NCBI GenBank assembly: GCA_013286585.1
Contig: JABDFK010000008.1
Span: 1 to 56,261 of the forward strand
DNA: 56,261 nt
Source of the DNA: Deltaproteobacteria bacterium
Lineage (GTDB): Bacteria > Bdellovibrionota > Bdellovibrionia > Bdellovibrionales > Bdellovibrionaceae
Reading direction: 5' to 3'
Positions 36,157 to 44,379 of the stretch are shown in pieces. Position 1 is the stretch's first letter. Every line of letters starts with the position of its first letter. The position numbers were made by a program, and so were the translations under genes. The notes under the pieces are model-generated. The model made no database searches, had not been told where the DNA came from, and saw only the letters and a list, made by a program, of their open reading frames with translations.

Positions 36157-36687
36157 TTATTGATCCGACGGAAAAATGAATTCGTAAACGTTGCGAGTGC
36201 CGTTCATATCATAAATTCGAATCACCGAAAGAGCTCTCCACTCACTATGGATATCGGTCAGATTGGCATCTGATTTCAGATCCGGTTGGCCCACGCTGGC
36301 ACCTTCGATATCGGGATTGATCCAGGTGAAGGTGGGTTGCTGATGTATAACCAATACGATGCGATTGGGTTTTTGAAAGCTCACGGGAATATTTTTAGGG
36401 CTAGTGAGCATCAAAGAATCGCCGGAAATATACAGACTAGGAATTTTTGCAAAAATAACATCGATGTTGAGTTGATCGTTTGAAAAGGAAAAGTTGCCAT
36501 CGCTGATGCGGGCGAAATAAGCCGTTAGATACATGCCTTTATATTTCTTTGCCAGGCCAGAGACCTTTACATCGGGATACACTCGTGTCGGGATTTGAGA
36601 ATCCGTCAGCGCACGACTATTCTGAGGCACCAAGATCAGGCCCAACAAAAAGACCGGGAAGAGTAAGGATGAGATCAGTTTTTTCAT
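36157..36687 (-). CDS. Secreted protein of unknown function
   Basis: A 176-residue protein with a signal peptide (MKKLISSLLFPVFLLGLILV, cut near SRA). The mature chain of about 150 residues is mostly beta, with no cysteines and no motif I recognise (KYKGMYLTAYFARISDGNFSF, IVLVIHQQPTFTWIN, IRIYDMNGTRNVYEFIF). It overlaps the upstream 589-residue gene by 4 bp (ATGA), so the two are translated together. They probably work together in the periplasm or outer membrane. The gene ends exactly at the hairpin repeats. Confidence 0.72.
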   Translation of the reverse strand: MKKLISSLLFPVFLLGLILVPQNSRALTDSQIPTRVYPDVKVSGLAKKYKGMYLTAYFARISDGNFSFSNDQLNIDVIFAKIPSLYISGDSLMLTSPKNIPVSFQKPNRIVLVIHQQPTFTWINPDIEGASVGQPDLKSDANLTDIHSEWRALSVIRIYDMNGTRNVYEFIFPSDQ

Positions 36688-38453
36688 GGGTTCGCTCCCT
36701 GTTTCGCAGTGTTCGTAGCATAGTTTAGATACAAGACCAAGTGGCCAGTGGGCTCCATCACTAAATCGTAAACATCCAAGCTCACGCCTAAGATCGCGGG
36801 CACCGGAATACTTCCTGGGATAGAAACGCCCGTGGTTCTCCAGGTGGCCGCCTTCTCCGCAAATTGTGACTTCAAGCTGTCCAGCACTGTGCCACTGAAA
36901 AATTTTCCAAGGCCAGTGATGTTGTCCGAATCAACGATGATGCTATCAGGGTCCACATCCCAAAGATAAATGGCCAGCGCTTTACCATTGGCGGTTTTCG
37001 CAATTTTGACAATCATGCTCATCTTTACCGCAAACTGATCTTGCAGAAACAGTTTATTTTTTCCAGAGACCGTTCCCTTTGGGACGATCACGGCCAAATC
37101 CAACCGAGCAAATGTTTCACCAGGGATATGAGCTGATGCACCGCCGTTGAATTGGAAATTGCTCACAGGCCGAAGCACTGGGGCCTGGGTCAGCTGCAAG
37201 TAGCCGCCGTCTCCGGCGTCACTACTGCCTTTGATGGCGACCTTAGAGAAAAGGTGACGCTCAAAGGACAACTGCAGCATACGATTGATCATGCCTTCGT
37301 CCAAACTTAAACCGATGTCGTAAACTGTTCCGGGAAGCGCGTTCATTAATGCTGGTTGCGGAGCCGCAGAGAAGGCCTTGGGCAAAGAATTGGGGTTTAG
37401 GGGGTCTTCCACAAAGGTGTTCATATCTACGATGAGACCATTCTTTTCGCTGATGCCTTTGAGTTGTAAGCCCCAAAGATATTCATTGGCTGAACCAGGC
37501 GCCGCTCCGGGCGCACTCATTGGCTTGATCTCTTCCAAGGCATGCACCAGATATTGCTTGGCTTTGTCATTCAATAATTGCGGCACCTGTTTGGCTGCGA
37601 AATCATGCACGTATCGTCGAATGGCCAACAACATTGCCGGTACATTTTGAATGAAATCGTTTTCCAGCTTTGCTTCGTTAAAGGGCATCACCTTGCCGTT
37701 GATCACCAGTTGAATTTGCGGAACGATCAGCTTCCCGTAGTTCAACTCCATATCAATTTTATCCACATTGTCTTGAACGTTGACTGCTTCGAAGCTAGGA
37801 ATTCCCTGCGAATTCAAGCTGACATAAAAAGGCATGCGTATTTGCAGCGGTACTTTGCCGCCGGCCACTTTGATTTTCACGTCGTTAAATCCGACTTGAC
37901 CGTAATCGGGATTGTTCTGATCCCATGCGCGCACCTTGGATGCGACCACATCCAGTTCTTTGATATCGACTTCGACGACCAACACAGCTCCGTCCGTTTT
38001 TCCCAACCGGTGGAGAAGGTTCTCATCAGTTGATATGGCGATTTTGTTGAACACGGCCTGGTAGCCCGAGTTGCCAATCTCCATGGCCGGTTTCACATTG
38101 GAAAGCGACAGGCCGATGAACCAACTTTTCAAAGCATCGTGGATCGTTGCGATGAGCCTTTTCGTCTTTGCCGGAAAGGGAAGATTGTCCAAGTCGTAAG
38201 ATTTTGTGGACTTCCAATGGATGTCGGCGAAATAGGCCTCGTCCAGAGACACTCCCATGTTGTTGAGGATGTCATCCATCTGATTCTGGAAATATTCTTG
38301 CCCTCGAGGAGTGACTTCCAGTTTGATCGCGTCGTTCATATAGTGCTTTTCTTTGACAGTAAGGGCTCTGACGGTCGGAGTATCCGCGGCATGAGACACG
38401 AGCGGAAATCCCAAGCTCAAAAGAGGCAATAGCCAGCGAGCTAAAATGGTCAT
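36684..38453 (-). CDS. Large secreted protein, possible TULIP/BPI-like lipid-binding fold
   Basis: A 589-residue protein with a signal peptide (ARWLLPLLSLGFPLVSHA). The C-terminal half has TVYDIGLSLDEGMINRMLQLSFERHLFSKVAIKG followed by strands (SNFQFNGGASAHIPG, ARLDLAVIVPKG), an order that recalls the second barrel of BPI/LBP/CETP-type (TULIP) lipid-binding proteins. The N-terminal half is likewise long, beta-rich and amphipathic. This resemblance is by eye only and could be mistaken. It is translated with the 176-residue protein downstream. The role might be lipid transport across the periplasm; that is inference. Confidence 0.75.
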   Translation of the reverse strand: MTILARWLLPLLSLGFPLVSHAADTPTVRALTVKEKHYMNDAIKLEVTPRGQEYFQNQMDDILNNMGVSLDEAYFADIHWKSTKSYDLDNLPFPAKTKRLIATIHDALKSWFIGLSLSNVKPAMEIGNSGYQAVFNKIAISTDENLLHRLGKTDGAVLVVEVDIKELDVVASKVRAWDQNNPDYGQVGFNDVKIKVAGGKVPLQIRMPFYVSLNSQGIPSFEAVNVQDNVDKIDMELNYGKLIVPQIQLVINGKVMPFNEAKLENDFIQNVPAMLLAIRRYVHDFAAKQVPQLLNDKAKQYLVHALEEIKPMSAPGAAPGSANEYLWGLQLKGISEKNGLIVDMNTFVEDPLNPNSLPKAFSAAPQPALMNALPGTVYDIGLSLDEGMINRMLQLSFERHLFSKVAIKGSSDAGDGGYLQLTQAPVLRPVSNFQFNGGASAHIPGETFARLDLAVIVPKGTVSGKNKLFLQDQFAVKMSMIVKIAKTANGKALAIYLWDVDPDSIIVDSDNITGLGKFFSGTVLDSLKSQFAEKAATWRTTGVSIPGSIPVPAILGVSLDVYDLVMEPTGHLVLYLNYATNTAKQGANP

Positions 38454-38642
38454 GGTTTTGGGCTCCTCTATGAATAATTGGGGGAACGAGCATCTCCTTC
38501 CTATGCAAACTGGGGTCCGTCATGGCCGGCAGCAGGGCGTGCTCTGGCCATTTACAGCGGCTGGACTTGTAAATAAATTCAGGCTTGTCAAAAAATTCAA
38601 CAATTGTGGACAGGGGATAAGCCCTCTGCTAGCTTGCGGTGC

Positions 38643-39323
38643 ATGTCTCATCGATCAAAAAAGAAATCAGACAGTTCTCTAGAGCCTCATGCGATTCTTA
38701 AGCACGTGCGCACCGGACCCATCTTAAAAACAAGGCATTCCGACGCCGAAAAAATGGCCAAAATTGCTAAAAATTTTCGGGAAATTATGACTGTTTTGGG
38801 TCTGGACTTGGACAACGACAGTCTGCATGGAACCCCAGAACGCATTGCTAAAATGTACGTGAACGAGGTTTTTTCCGGCCTAAATATGGAAAATTTTCCG
38901 CGCATCACGGTCATCGAAAATGAGATGGACTACGACCAAATGTTAGTGGTCCAAGACATCGAAGTATTGAGTGTTTGCGAGCATCACTTTCAGACCATCG
39001 ACGGCCATGCCACCGTAGGTTATATCCCCAATCATCGGGTGATCGGCCTTTCGAAAATCAACCGCATCGTGCAATTTTTCTCTAGGCGCCCACAGGTGCA
39101 AGAGCGCTTGACCAAACAGATCGCCGACTGTCTTGAATACATCCTGGATACGAAAAATGTAGCCGTGCATATCAATGCCCGACACTACTGTGTGATCGCT
39201 CGGGGAGTGGAGGACAGTCACAGCGCCACCGCCACTAGTGACTTGCGTGGAGCGTTTAAGTCCAACCAGGCCACACGCACAGAATTCTTAGCTCATTGTA
39301 CCACTCGCTATGAAGGCCCCTAA
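38643..39323 (+). CDS. folE: GTP cyclohydrolase I
   Basis: This enzyme converts GTP to 7,8-dihydroneopterin triphosphate, the first step of folate synthesis. The 226-residue protein has the zinc-site Cys in LSVCEHHF and the second Cys in [59 protein letters not shown] and [16 protein letters not shown] closing residues complete the family pattern. I start at [10 protein letters not shown]; the frame extends 13 codons upstream without support. Its stop overlaps the next ATG (TAATG). Confidence 0.95.
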   Translation: MSHRSKKKSDSSLEPHAILKHVRTGPILKTRHSDAEKMAKIAKNFREIMTVLGLDLDNDSLHGTPERIAKMYVNEVFSGLNMENFPRITVIENEMDYDQMLVVQDIEVLSVCEHHFQTIDGHATVGYIPNHRVIGLSKINRIVQFFSRRPQVQERLTKQIADCLEYILDTKNVAVHINARHYCVIARGVEDSHSATATSDLRGAFKSNQATRTEFLAHCTTRYEGP

Positions 39324-40822
39324 TGCGATTGTCCACCCGAAAACAGTGTAAGGCTCTGGATCAAAAAGCCCAGAGCGAATTTGGCCTGCGCCCAGAAGTA
39401 TTGATGGAGTCCGCAGGTGCTGCTGTCGCCGAAGAGGTCAACACTCTGATAAAAAATAAAAAATGCCGGGTGCTAGTGCTTGCCGGTTCGGGCAATAATG
39501 GCGCCGATGGCTTTGTGATTGCGCGGTTGTTGAAGCGAAAAGGCTTTGCCAATTTGGCCTGCGTGATCGTGCGCGAAAAAGCAAGCCCTTCGGGGATTTG
39601 GACTCTTCAGCTTTCCAAGGCGCAAAACAGCGGAGTTGAAATTTTGCGCGTCTCTGGCGACCGGATGAAAATGGAAGTGGGAAATTCAGAAGTTATTGTT
39701 GAGGCCATTTTAGGAACAGGATTTTCCTCGAGCTTAGATGCTGAGTTATCGGATTTGGTGCAGTTTATTAACTCTAAAAATAAAGTGACCATTGCTGTGG
39801 ATGCGCCCATTGGTTTGGATATTGATACAGGGTTGGAAAAGCCCAAGGCTTTGCGCGCGACCATGACAGTGACCTTTGGGCTATCCAAGCCTGGATTTTA
39901 TGTAGCCCGTGGTCCCCGCTGCGTGGGCCAAGTCAAAGTTCATGGAATTGGTTTTCCACAGAAACTTTTACGTGACGAATGTCAAAGTCATTTCGCTTGG
40001 GGGGCCCATGCTAGTCGTGAAGCCCTTCCAGGTCGCGATGAGCTGTCAAACAAATCCGATCACGGCACGGTTCATGTGATTGCCGGAAGTTCGGAATACC
40101 CCGGAGCAGGCCTGCTCTCTGCCAATGCGGCGGGTAGAGCAGGTGCTGGTTATGTGTATTTGCACGGTGCTACGAATGTCTATCAGCATGTGCAGATGAT
40201 TCCTGAAGTGATCTTGCGGGATGCCGCCAAATGGGATTGGAAAAGCATCGACAAAAAATCCACCGTCATTGTCGGACCTGGTTTGGGTGTGAATGCGGCG
40301 ACGGAAACTTGGATTCGCGAGCTGCTCAAGCGAAAATGGGAGCGAGTGATTCTGGACGCAGATGCACTGACCGTTCTTGCGGAAAAGAAAATTTGGCCAT
40401 TGCCGTCCGAGTGGATTGTAACCCCTCACGCTGGGGAGTTATCGCGGATTCTAGGAAGAACTGTGAAGTCCCTGAATGCGGATCGGTTTGCTGCGGCCAT
40501 CGAAGCTCAGAAAAAACTGTGCTGTGTGGTTTTGTTCAAAGGATTTCGCACGGTGGTGGCGGATTCTTCCTCGAGAGCGATCGTCATCTTGTCGGGGAAT
40601 TCGGGGTTGGCCAAAGCCGGATCTGGGGACGTATTGGGCGGATTTGTCGCTGCCTTTCGTGCTCAAGGATTGTCGGCGACTCGAGCCGCCTGTTTGGGCG
40701 CGTACCTTCATGGGCGTTTAGCCAACGAGTGGGTGCACTCAGGCAAAGATATTATTTCGCTGCTGCCTTCGGATTTATCAGTGGCTGTGCCGCAATTGAT
40801 TCATCGAATTCGTTCTCTGTAG
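39323..40822 (+). CDS. nnrDE: Bifunctional NAD(P)H-hydrate epimerase / ADP-dependent dehydratase
   Basis: A repair enzyme that returns hydrated, damaged NAD(P)HX to NAD(P)H. The N-terminal YjeF_N epimerase domain (about 1-210) has VLMESAGAAVAEEV, LAGSGNNGADGFVIARLL and VDAPIGLDIDTG. The C-terminal carbohydrate kinase-like dehydratase domain (about 230-499) has VHVIAGSSEYPGAGLLSANAAGRAG, VIVGPGLGVN, LDADALTVLA, VTPHAGELSRILG and the nucleotide-site NSGLAKAGSGDVLGGF. Both domains look intact. It overlaps folE by one base and is closed by a terminator. Confidence 0.95.
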   Translation: MRLSTRKQCKALDQKAQSEFGLRPEVLMESAGAAVAEEVNTLIKNKKCRVLVLAGSGNNGADGFVIARLLKRKGFANLACVIVREKASPSGIWTLQLSKAQNSGVEILRVSGDRMKMEVGNSEVIVEAILGTGFSSSLDAELSDLVQFINSKNKVTIAVDAPIGLDIDTGLEKPKALRATMTVTFGLSKPGFYVARGPRCVGQVKVHGIGFPQKLLRDECQSHFAWGAHASREALPGRDELSNKSDHGTVHVIAGSSEYPGAGLLSANAAGRAGAGYVYLHGATNVYQHVQMIPEVILRDAAKWDWKSIDKKSTVIVGPGLGVNAATETWIRELLKRKWERVILDADALTVLAEKKIWPLPSEWIVTPHAGELSRILGRTVKSLNADRFAAAIEAQKKLCCVVLFKGFRTVVADSSSRAIVILSGNSGLAKAGSGDVLGGFVAAFRAQGLSATRAACLGAYLHGRLANEWVHSGKDIISLLPSDLSVAVPQLIHRIRSL

Positions 40823-40827
40823 AAATA

Positions 40828-40857
40828 AAAAAGCCGCGAATTTCTTCGTGGCTTTTT
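40828..40857. terminator. Bidirectional rho-independent terminator
   Basis: AAAAAGCCGCGAA-TTTC-TTCGTGGCTTTTT between nnrDE and the convergent 34-residue gene; usable from both sides. Confidence 0.85.
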
Positions 40858-40883
40858 CAGTGAACAGAACTGGCGTGCGCCAA

Positions 40884-40988
40884 TTATTTCTGCTTACGGC
40901 TCGCATTTTTATTTCTGAGTCGTTTCTTCTTACGCTTGATGCGTTTGACGTGATGTTTGTTCTTCGTGCGTTTTTTCTTCTTAGCCAT
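40884..40988 (-). CDS. 34-residue Lys/Arg-rich small protein
   Basis: A short open frame with strong support: AAGGAG lies seven bases before the ATG, a promoter-like pair lies upstream, and a bidirectional terminator lies downstream. The product begins MAKKKKRTKNKHHVKRIKRK and continues with KKRLRNKNASRKQK: 34 residues, about 60 percent Lys or Arg, no acidic residue. Very short, strongly basic proteins of this look are known as ribosome-associated peptides (for example those related to AURKAIP1/COX24 or THX), so a ribosome or RNA role is a reasonable guess. It matches none by motif. Confidence 0.75.
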   Translation of the reverse strand: MAKKKKRTKNKHHVKRIKRKKKRLRNKNASRKQK

Positions 40989-41016
40989 TTTTAATCTCCT
41001 TATTTAGATCCAGATT

Positions 41017-41045
41017 AGTATCATCTATTTTTCTTCATTTGCCAA
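41017..41045 (-). promoter_or_regulatory. Candidate promoter of the 34-residue gene
   Basis: On the minus strand TTGGCA (41045-41040) and GATACT (41022-41017) are 17 bp apart and point toward the small basic gene. The -35 matches consensus at five of six positions and the -10 at four of six. Its -35 shares bases with the -35 of the divergent RNA promoter. Confidence 0.5.
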
Positions 41046-41066
41046 GAAGCTGAACACGCTTATAAT
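41039..41066 (+). promoter_or_regulatory. Candidate promoter of structured RNA
   Basis: TTGCCA at 41039-41044 and a perfect TATAAT at 41061-41066, 16 bp apart. A start near 41073 is expected. The -35 overlaps that of the divergent promoter for the small basic gene. Confidence 0.6.
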
Positions 41067-41072
41067 GGAAGT

Positions 41073-41221
41073 GATCGTTCTTACGGTCGGGAAGGGGGTG
41101 ATACTTGGTGAACGCAGTACTTAAAACCAAGATGGAGGTGGTGATTTCTTAGTGGGATTCCATTAGGAAATCATACTTTCCATCGACCTTTTAGAGCCGG
41201 CCTTGTGCCGGCTCTTTTTTT
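41073..41221 (+). ncRNA. Candidate structured small RNA, about 150 nt
   Basis: The stretch has its own consensus -10, no convincing open frame, a rich fold and a terminator. Helix P1 joins GGTCG (41085-41089) to CGACC (41184-41188) and may continue inward with GGAAG to the facing CTTTCC. Helix P2 is CTTGGT (41104-41109) with ACCAAG (41126-41131). Helix P3 is a long hairpin from 41142 to 41173: TGATTTC pairs with GAAATCA, and the stem continues inward with TAGTGG and CCATTA around loop GATT. The terminator stem follows. Single-stranded junctions hold GGGGGTGAT and GGAGGTGG, both close to the Shine-Dalgarno consensus. It could be a regulatory small RNA or the leader of the 100-residue gene downstream; the terminator and the separate ribosome site favour a stand-alone RNA. 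I cannot match it to 6S, SRP, tmRNA or known riboswitches. Confidence 0.6.
41193..41221 (+). terminator. Terminator of the structured RNA
   Basis: A perfect 9-bp GC-rich stem AGAGCCGGC / GCCGGCTCT with loop CTTGT, followed by seven T. A strong intrinsic terminator on the plus strand, 139 bp before the next gene. Confidence 0.93.
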
Positions 41222-41360
41222 GCCTAAAAGGGGTGCGCCTGGTCTTAAGCCCAAACCTCGGACCTTTTTTGGACCTGTCCAATGTCCCAAATTCAGCTGG
41301 AACCTCAAGCAGTCCCTCAATTTCCCGATATGATGGAATCAGTTAACCGAAGGAGGTTCC

Positions 41361-41663
41361 ATGAGTCAGTACGATACTGCCGGTCTATTTCAGTTTTTAT
41401 CTCAAACCCCAGAGCAGGGCTTACGAAAAATGTTGGTGGACCAAAAACCCATCACCGATGCTCACTTCAATTTGTTGCTAAAAGTGGTTCGCGCCGGTGC
41501 CGAGGCCCAATTCTGCGAGCACTTCGAAAAAAAGGACTTCCCCAAAGTCAAAATGGGTCCTGCTGAACAAAAAATCAAAGACAAGTTCTGGGACGATTGC
41601 ATTGCTGCCTGCCTAACCCGCGGAATTCTGCAGCCCAACACTTCGTCCTCCAAAGTGGCTTAG
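41361..41663 (+). CDS. Conserved-looking protein of unknown function
   Basis: A 100-residue soluble protein, MSQYDTAGLFQFLSQTPEQG at the start, mostly helical, with two cysteines in the middle and near the end (QFCEHFEKK, AACLTRG). AAGGAGG lies 6 bases before the ATG, an almost perfect ribosome site. A TATGAT -10-like box at about 41327 suggests its own promoter, although the structured RNA lies upstream. No recognised domain. It ends three bases before the hairpin repeat pair. Confidence 0.72.
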   Translation: MSQYDTAGLFQFLSQTPEQGLRKMLVDQKPITDAHFNLLLKVVRAGAEAQFCEHFEKKDFPKVKMGPAEQKIKDKFWDDCIAACLTRGILQPNTSSSKVA

Positions 41664-41665
41664 TC

Positions 41666-41718
41666 CGCCAGCCGGTGGTACGCCGGCATTTCGCTCGCCA
41701 GCCGTATCGGCGTTTCGC
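41666..41718. repeat. Two hairpin repeats, CGCCAGCC...TTTCGC family (locus B)
   Basis: Two units with the same borders as at 36093-36156. Unit 3 (41666-41694) contains a GCCGGTG / CGCCGGC near-perfect stem; unit 4 (41696-41718) contains GCCG-TAT-CGGC. The final TTTCGC touches the pepN stop codon. The stems differ in sequence between units but keep pairing. Confidence 0.65.
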
Positions 41719-44324
41719 TATTCGGCGAGTGCCTTCGAAACAATCTCGTAGGTGTTCTTCGACAAACCAGAGGCGATCAGTCTTTCCAAAGATTGATGCG
41801 CCTTTTGTTTTTGGGTGCCGGTCAATTTTTTCCACGGATTGAAACATGAAGAGACCCGGGTCGCGACTTGCGGGTTGAGCCGATCTAGCTCTATGATTTT
41901 TTCGGTCATAAATGAGTAGCAATCCTGGGTGGGATCATGAAATCGCACCAAATTATTTCCGAATTGGACCAACAGGGAATAAACCCGATTGGGATTCTTG
42001 CAATTGAAATCAGGATGATCCCACAGGGCCACCACATTTTTAAAAGTGTCTGCGGCTGTCGAAGAGGCCTGCAGCGCAAACCATTTATTCATCACCAACG
42101 CGTCGTTTTTCCACTGAGATTGAAAGAGTTCTAAGGCTTCGGTGCGACGAGTGTTCGTCTGATGAACCAAGGCAGACAATGCGGCTTGCTGATCGGTCAT
42201 GATTTTGGTCGATTTGAATTGCGCCAGAGCCAACTGGCCGAAATCCAAAAGAGTCAGATACTTTAGCGCTAGATTTTTCAATCTTCTTTCAGCAAAGTCT
42301 TTCGGCGACCGTCCAGAATCATTTCGCCCGTGATATTGCTGATAGATTTCTACAAAATTCGAATTCAGACTTTGAGCGATTTCAAGTTCCATTGCCCTTC
42401 GTGAAGCTTCCAACGCTGGGGCGTCCAGTTCTGTCTGTAGTTGCAAAAGAAAGCTGTCACTAGGTGGGTTTAAGATCATCGCCTTCAGCAGAGGATCCAA
42501 AGGGCCCGTCAAAGACTTCTTGAGTCCGCTAAGAAGTGCCGGGGAGGCTACCAGCGAAACGCCGTGGTTCCCACGGCTGGCTTGGATGAAAAGTTTTTGG
42601 CCGGCTTCCCAGCGATTGAAATCGTCCGAGTCGTGACTGAGCAAGTGCAAAAGATCGGCTTCGCTGGCCGCCCAGTTCAAGTGAATTGGCGCTGAAAATT
42701 GTCGGTTCAGCGAAAGCACAGGGCGTCCTTTGATTCCGGTGAATGTATAATTTTTCTTGGCTTCAAACAAATGCAATAGGTCCTGATTTTCAGAATTCTT
42801 TTTGATTTCAGAGCTTCGAATTTCAATTTCTTTTCCGTCGGCATCCAGAAGGCCGATCAGTAGCGGAATATGGAACGGGGATTTGCTCGGCTGGCCGGGT
42901 GTCGCTGCACATGATTGTTCGAGCTGCAGGTGGTACTCGCTCTTTTGCTGGTTGTAAGACTCGCTCACCTTCACCTGAGGCGTACCTGCCTGAGAGAACC
43001 AAAGCTTGAACTGCTCCCAGGTTTGTCCATTGGCATCTGCAATCGCCTTGGCGAAATCTTCGATGATCACAGCTTGCCCATCGTGTCGTTCGAAATAGAG
43101 ATCCATTCCTTTGCGAAAACCGGGACGCCCGACCATGGTTTGCATCATACGAATGACTTCGGCACCCTTTTCATAGATGGTGGGGGTGAAAAAATTGTCC
43201 ACCGCAAATCCACTCTCTGGACGAATCGGGTGTGCCGATGGGCCCGCATCCTCTTGGAACTGTCGGCTGCGCAAATCAGTGACTGAATCGATGCGCACTC
43301 CTGATCGGGAACCCATATCCATCGAAAACTCTTGATCACGAAAGACCGTGAGGCCCTCTTTCAGCGAAAGGTGAAACCAATCACGGAGCGTGACGCGATT
43401 TCCAGTCCAGTTGTGAAAATATTCATGAGCGACCACGGACTCGATGGAAAAATAATCGTCATCGGTGGCTGATTGAGCATCCGCCAATACCAGACGAGAA
43501 TTGAAAATATTAAGACCTTTGTTCTCCATAGCACCGGCATTGAAATCATCGGCGGCGACAATCATGAACGTATTTAAGTCATACTCGCGGCCAAAACGGG
43601 TTTCGTCCCAGGCCATCGACTTTTTTAGAGACTCCATGGCGTGCCAGCAGCGGTCCTGACTGCCGGGTCGAGAGTAAATCTCTAACTTCACTGGTCGGCC
43701 GGACATAGTGATGAACTGATCTTCGATCTTGCCCAGATTGCCGGCCACTAGCGCGAAAAGATAGCAGGGTTTTTTGAAAGGATCTTTCCACTCTGTTTGG
43801 TGTCGTCCATTACCCAGTGATTTTTTCGAAATTAAATCACCGTTGGAGAGCAACACCGGATATTTTTTCTCGTCGGCTTCAATGCGAACTTGAAACTTGC
43901 TCATCACATCTGGTCGATCTAAATAATAAGTGATTTTACGAAAGCCCTGGGCCTCACACTGGGTGCACAGCACACCGGAGGCATTGTATAGACCCTCTAA
44001 ACTCGTATTTTTGAGAGGCAGATTGGTCACGACGGTTTTTAGAGTGAATTCCGCCGGCACATTGAGCACTTCTAGTTCGTGGCTGCGCAGTTGGAATTGA
44101 TCCGCATTCAGTTTTTTTCCATTCATGGCAACGGATTCCAGTGTGATCTCTTCACCATCGAGCACTAGATTTTGGACCATAGAATTTAGTTTGCGGAACG
44201 CGATGACGGAGGTGACTCGACAAAAGTCCTCCTGGATGTCGAAGTGCAAATCGACATGCTCAATGGTGAAATCAGGGCTTTGGTAGTCCTTTAGAAATAT
44301 TTTTTTGGGCTCGTCGGTTTTCAT
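41718..44324 (-). CDS. pepN: Aminopeptidase N (M1 family)
   Basis: A broad-specificity zinc aminopeptidase. The 868-residue protein has the family length and order: GAMEN substrate loop (GAMENKGLN at 264-270), the zinc motif HEYFHNW with His300, Glu301 and His304, and the second zinc Glu323 in SLKEGLTVF. The positions fit the E. coli PepN numbering almost exactly (297, 298, 301, 320). No signal peptide, so cytoplasmic. In a predatory or proteolytic lifestyle it would finish peptide breakdown together with PepA and Pcp in this window. A short inverted repeat (CAAGCT-AGAG-AGCTTG) lies between it and the VOC gene. Confidence 0.97.
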   Translation of the reverse strand: MKTDEPKKIFLKDYQSPDFTIEHVDLHFDIQEDFCRVTSVIAFRKLNSMVQNLVLDGEEITLESVAMNGKKLNADQFQLRSHELEVLNVPAEFTLKTVVTNLPLKNTSLEGLYNASGVLCTQCEAQGFRKITYYLDRPDVMSKFQVRIEADEKKYPVLLSNGDLISKKSLGNGRHQTEWKDPFKKPCYLFALVAGNLGKIEDQFITMSGRPVKLEIYSRPGSQDRCWHAMESLKKSMAWDETRFGREYDLNTFMIVAADDFNAGAMENKGLNIFNSRLVLADAQSATDDDYFSIESVVAHEYFHNWTGNRVTLRDWFHLSLKEGLTVFRDQEFSMDMGSRSGVRIDSVTDLRSRQFQEDAGPSAHPIRPESGFAVDNFFTPTIYEKGAEVIRMMQTMVGRPGFRKGMDLYFERHDGQAVIIEDFAKAIADANGQTWEQFKLWFSQAGTPQVKVSESYNQQKSEYHLQLEQSCAATPGQPSKSPFHIPLLIGLLDADGKEIEIRSSEIKKNSENQDLLHLFEAKKNYTFTGIKGRPVLSLNRQFSAPIHLNWAASEADLLHLLSHDSDDFNRWEAGQKLFIQASRGNHGVSLVASPALLSGLKKSLTGPLDPLLKAMILNPPSDSFLLQLQTELDAPALEASRRAMELEIAQSLNSNFVEIYQQYHGRNDSGRSPKDFAERRLKNLALKYLTLLDFGQLALAQFKSTKIMTDQQAALSALVHQTNTRRTEALELFQSQWKNDALVMNKWFALQASSTAADTFKNVVALWDHPDFNCKNPNRVYSLLVQFGNNLVRFHDPTQDCYSFMTEKIIELDRLNPQVATRVSSCFNPWKKLTGTQKQKAHQSLERLIASGLSKNTYEIVSKALAE

Positions 44325-44379
44325 AGAATGCCAAGCTAGAGAGCTTGACTATTTTCGTCAATAAGATTGGCATAGAGTC

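Noticed and set aside
38454..38642. Promoters in the divergent gap before folE
   Set aside because: TTGTAA and TTGTCA occur but no matching -10 at proper spacing, so none is reported.
41073..41221. c-di-GMP-I riboswitch, 6S RNA, SRP RNA or tmRNA
   Set aside because: The stretch has an ACGCA segment and an AAAACC end in the P2 loop, but no GAAA tetraloop, receptor or second conserved helix of the c-di-GMP-I motif. It lacks the large central bubble of 6S, the GGAAG/GCAG loop of SRP RNA and a tRNA-like end.
41073..41360. Riboswitch leader of the 100-residue gene
   Set aside because: The terminator is complete with seven T, and the gene has its own -10-like box and ribosome site 139 bp later; a leader role remains possible but is less likely.
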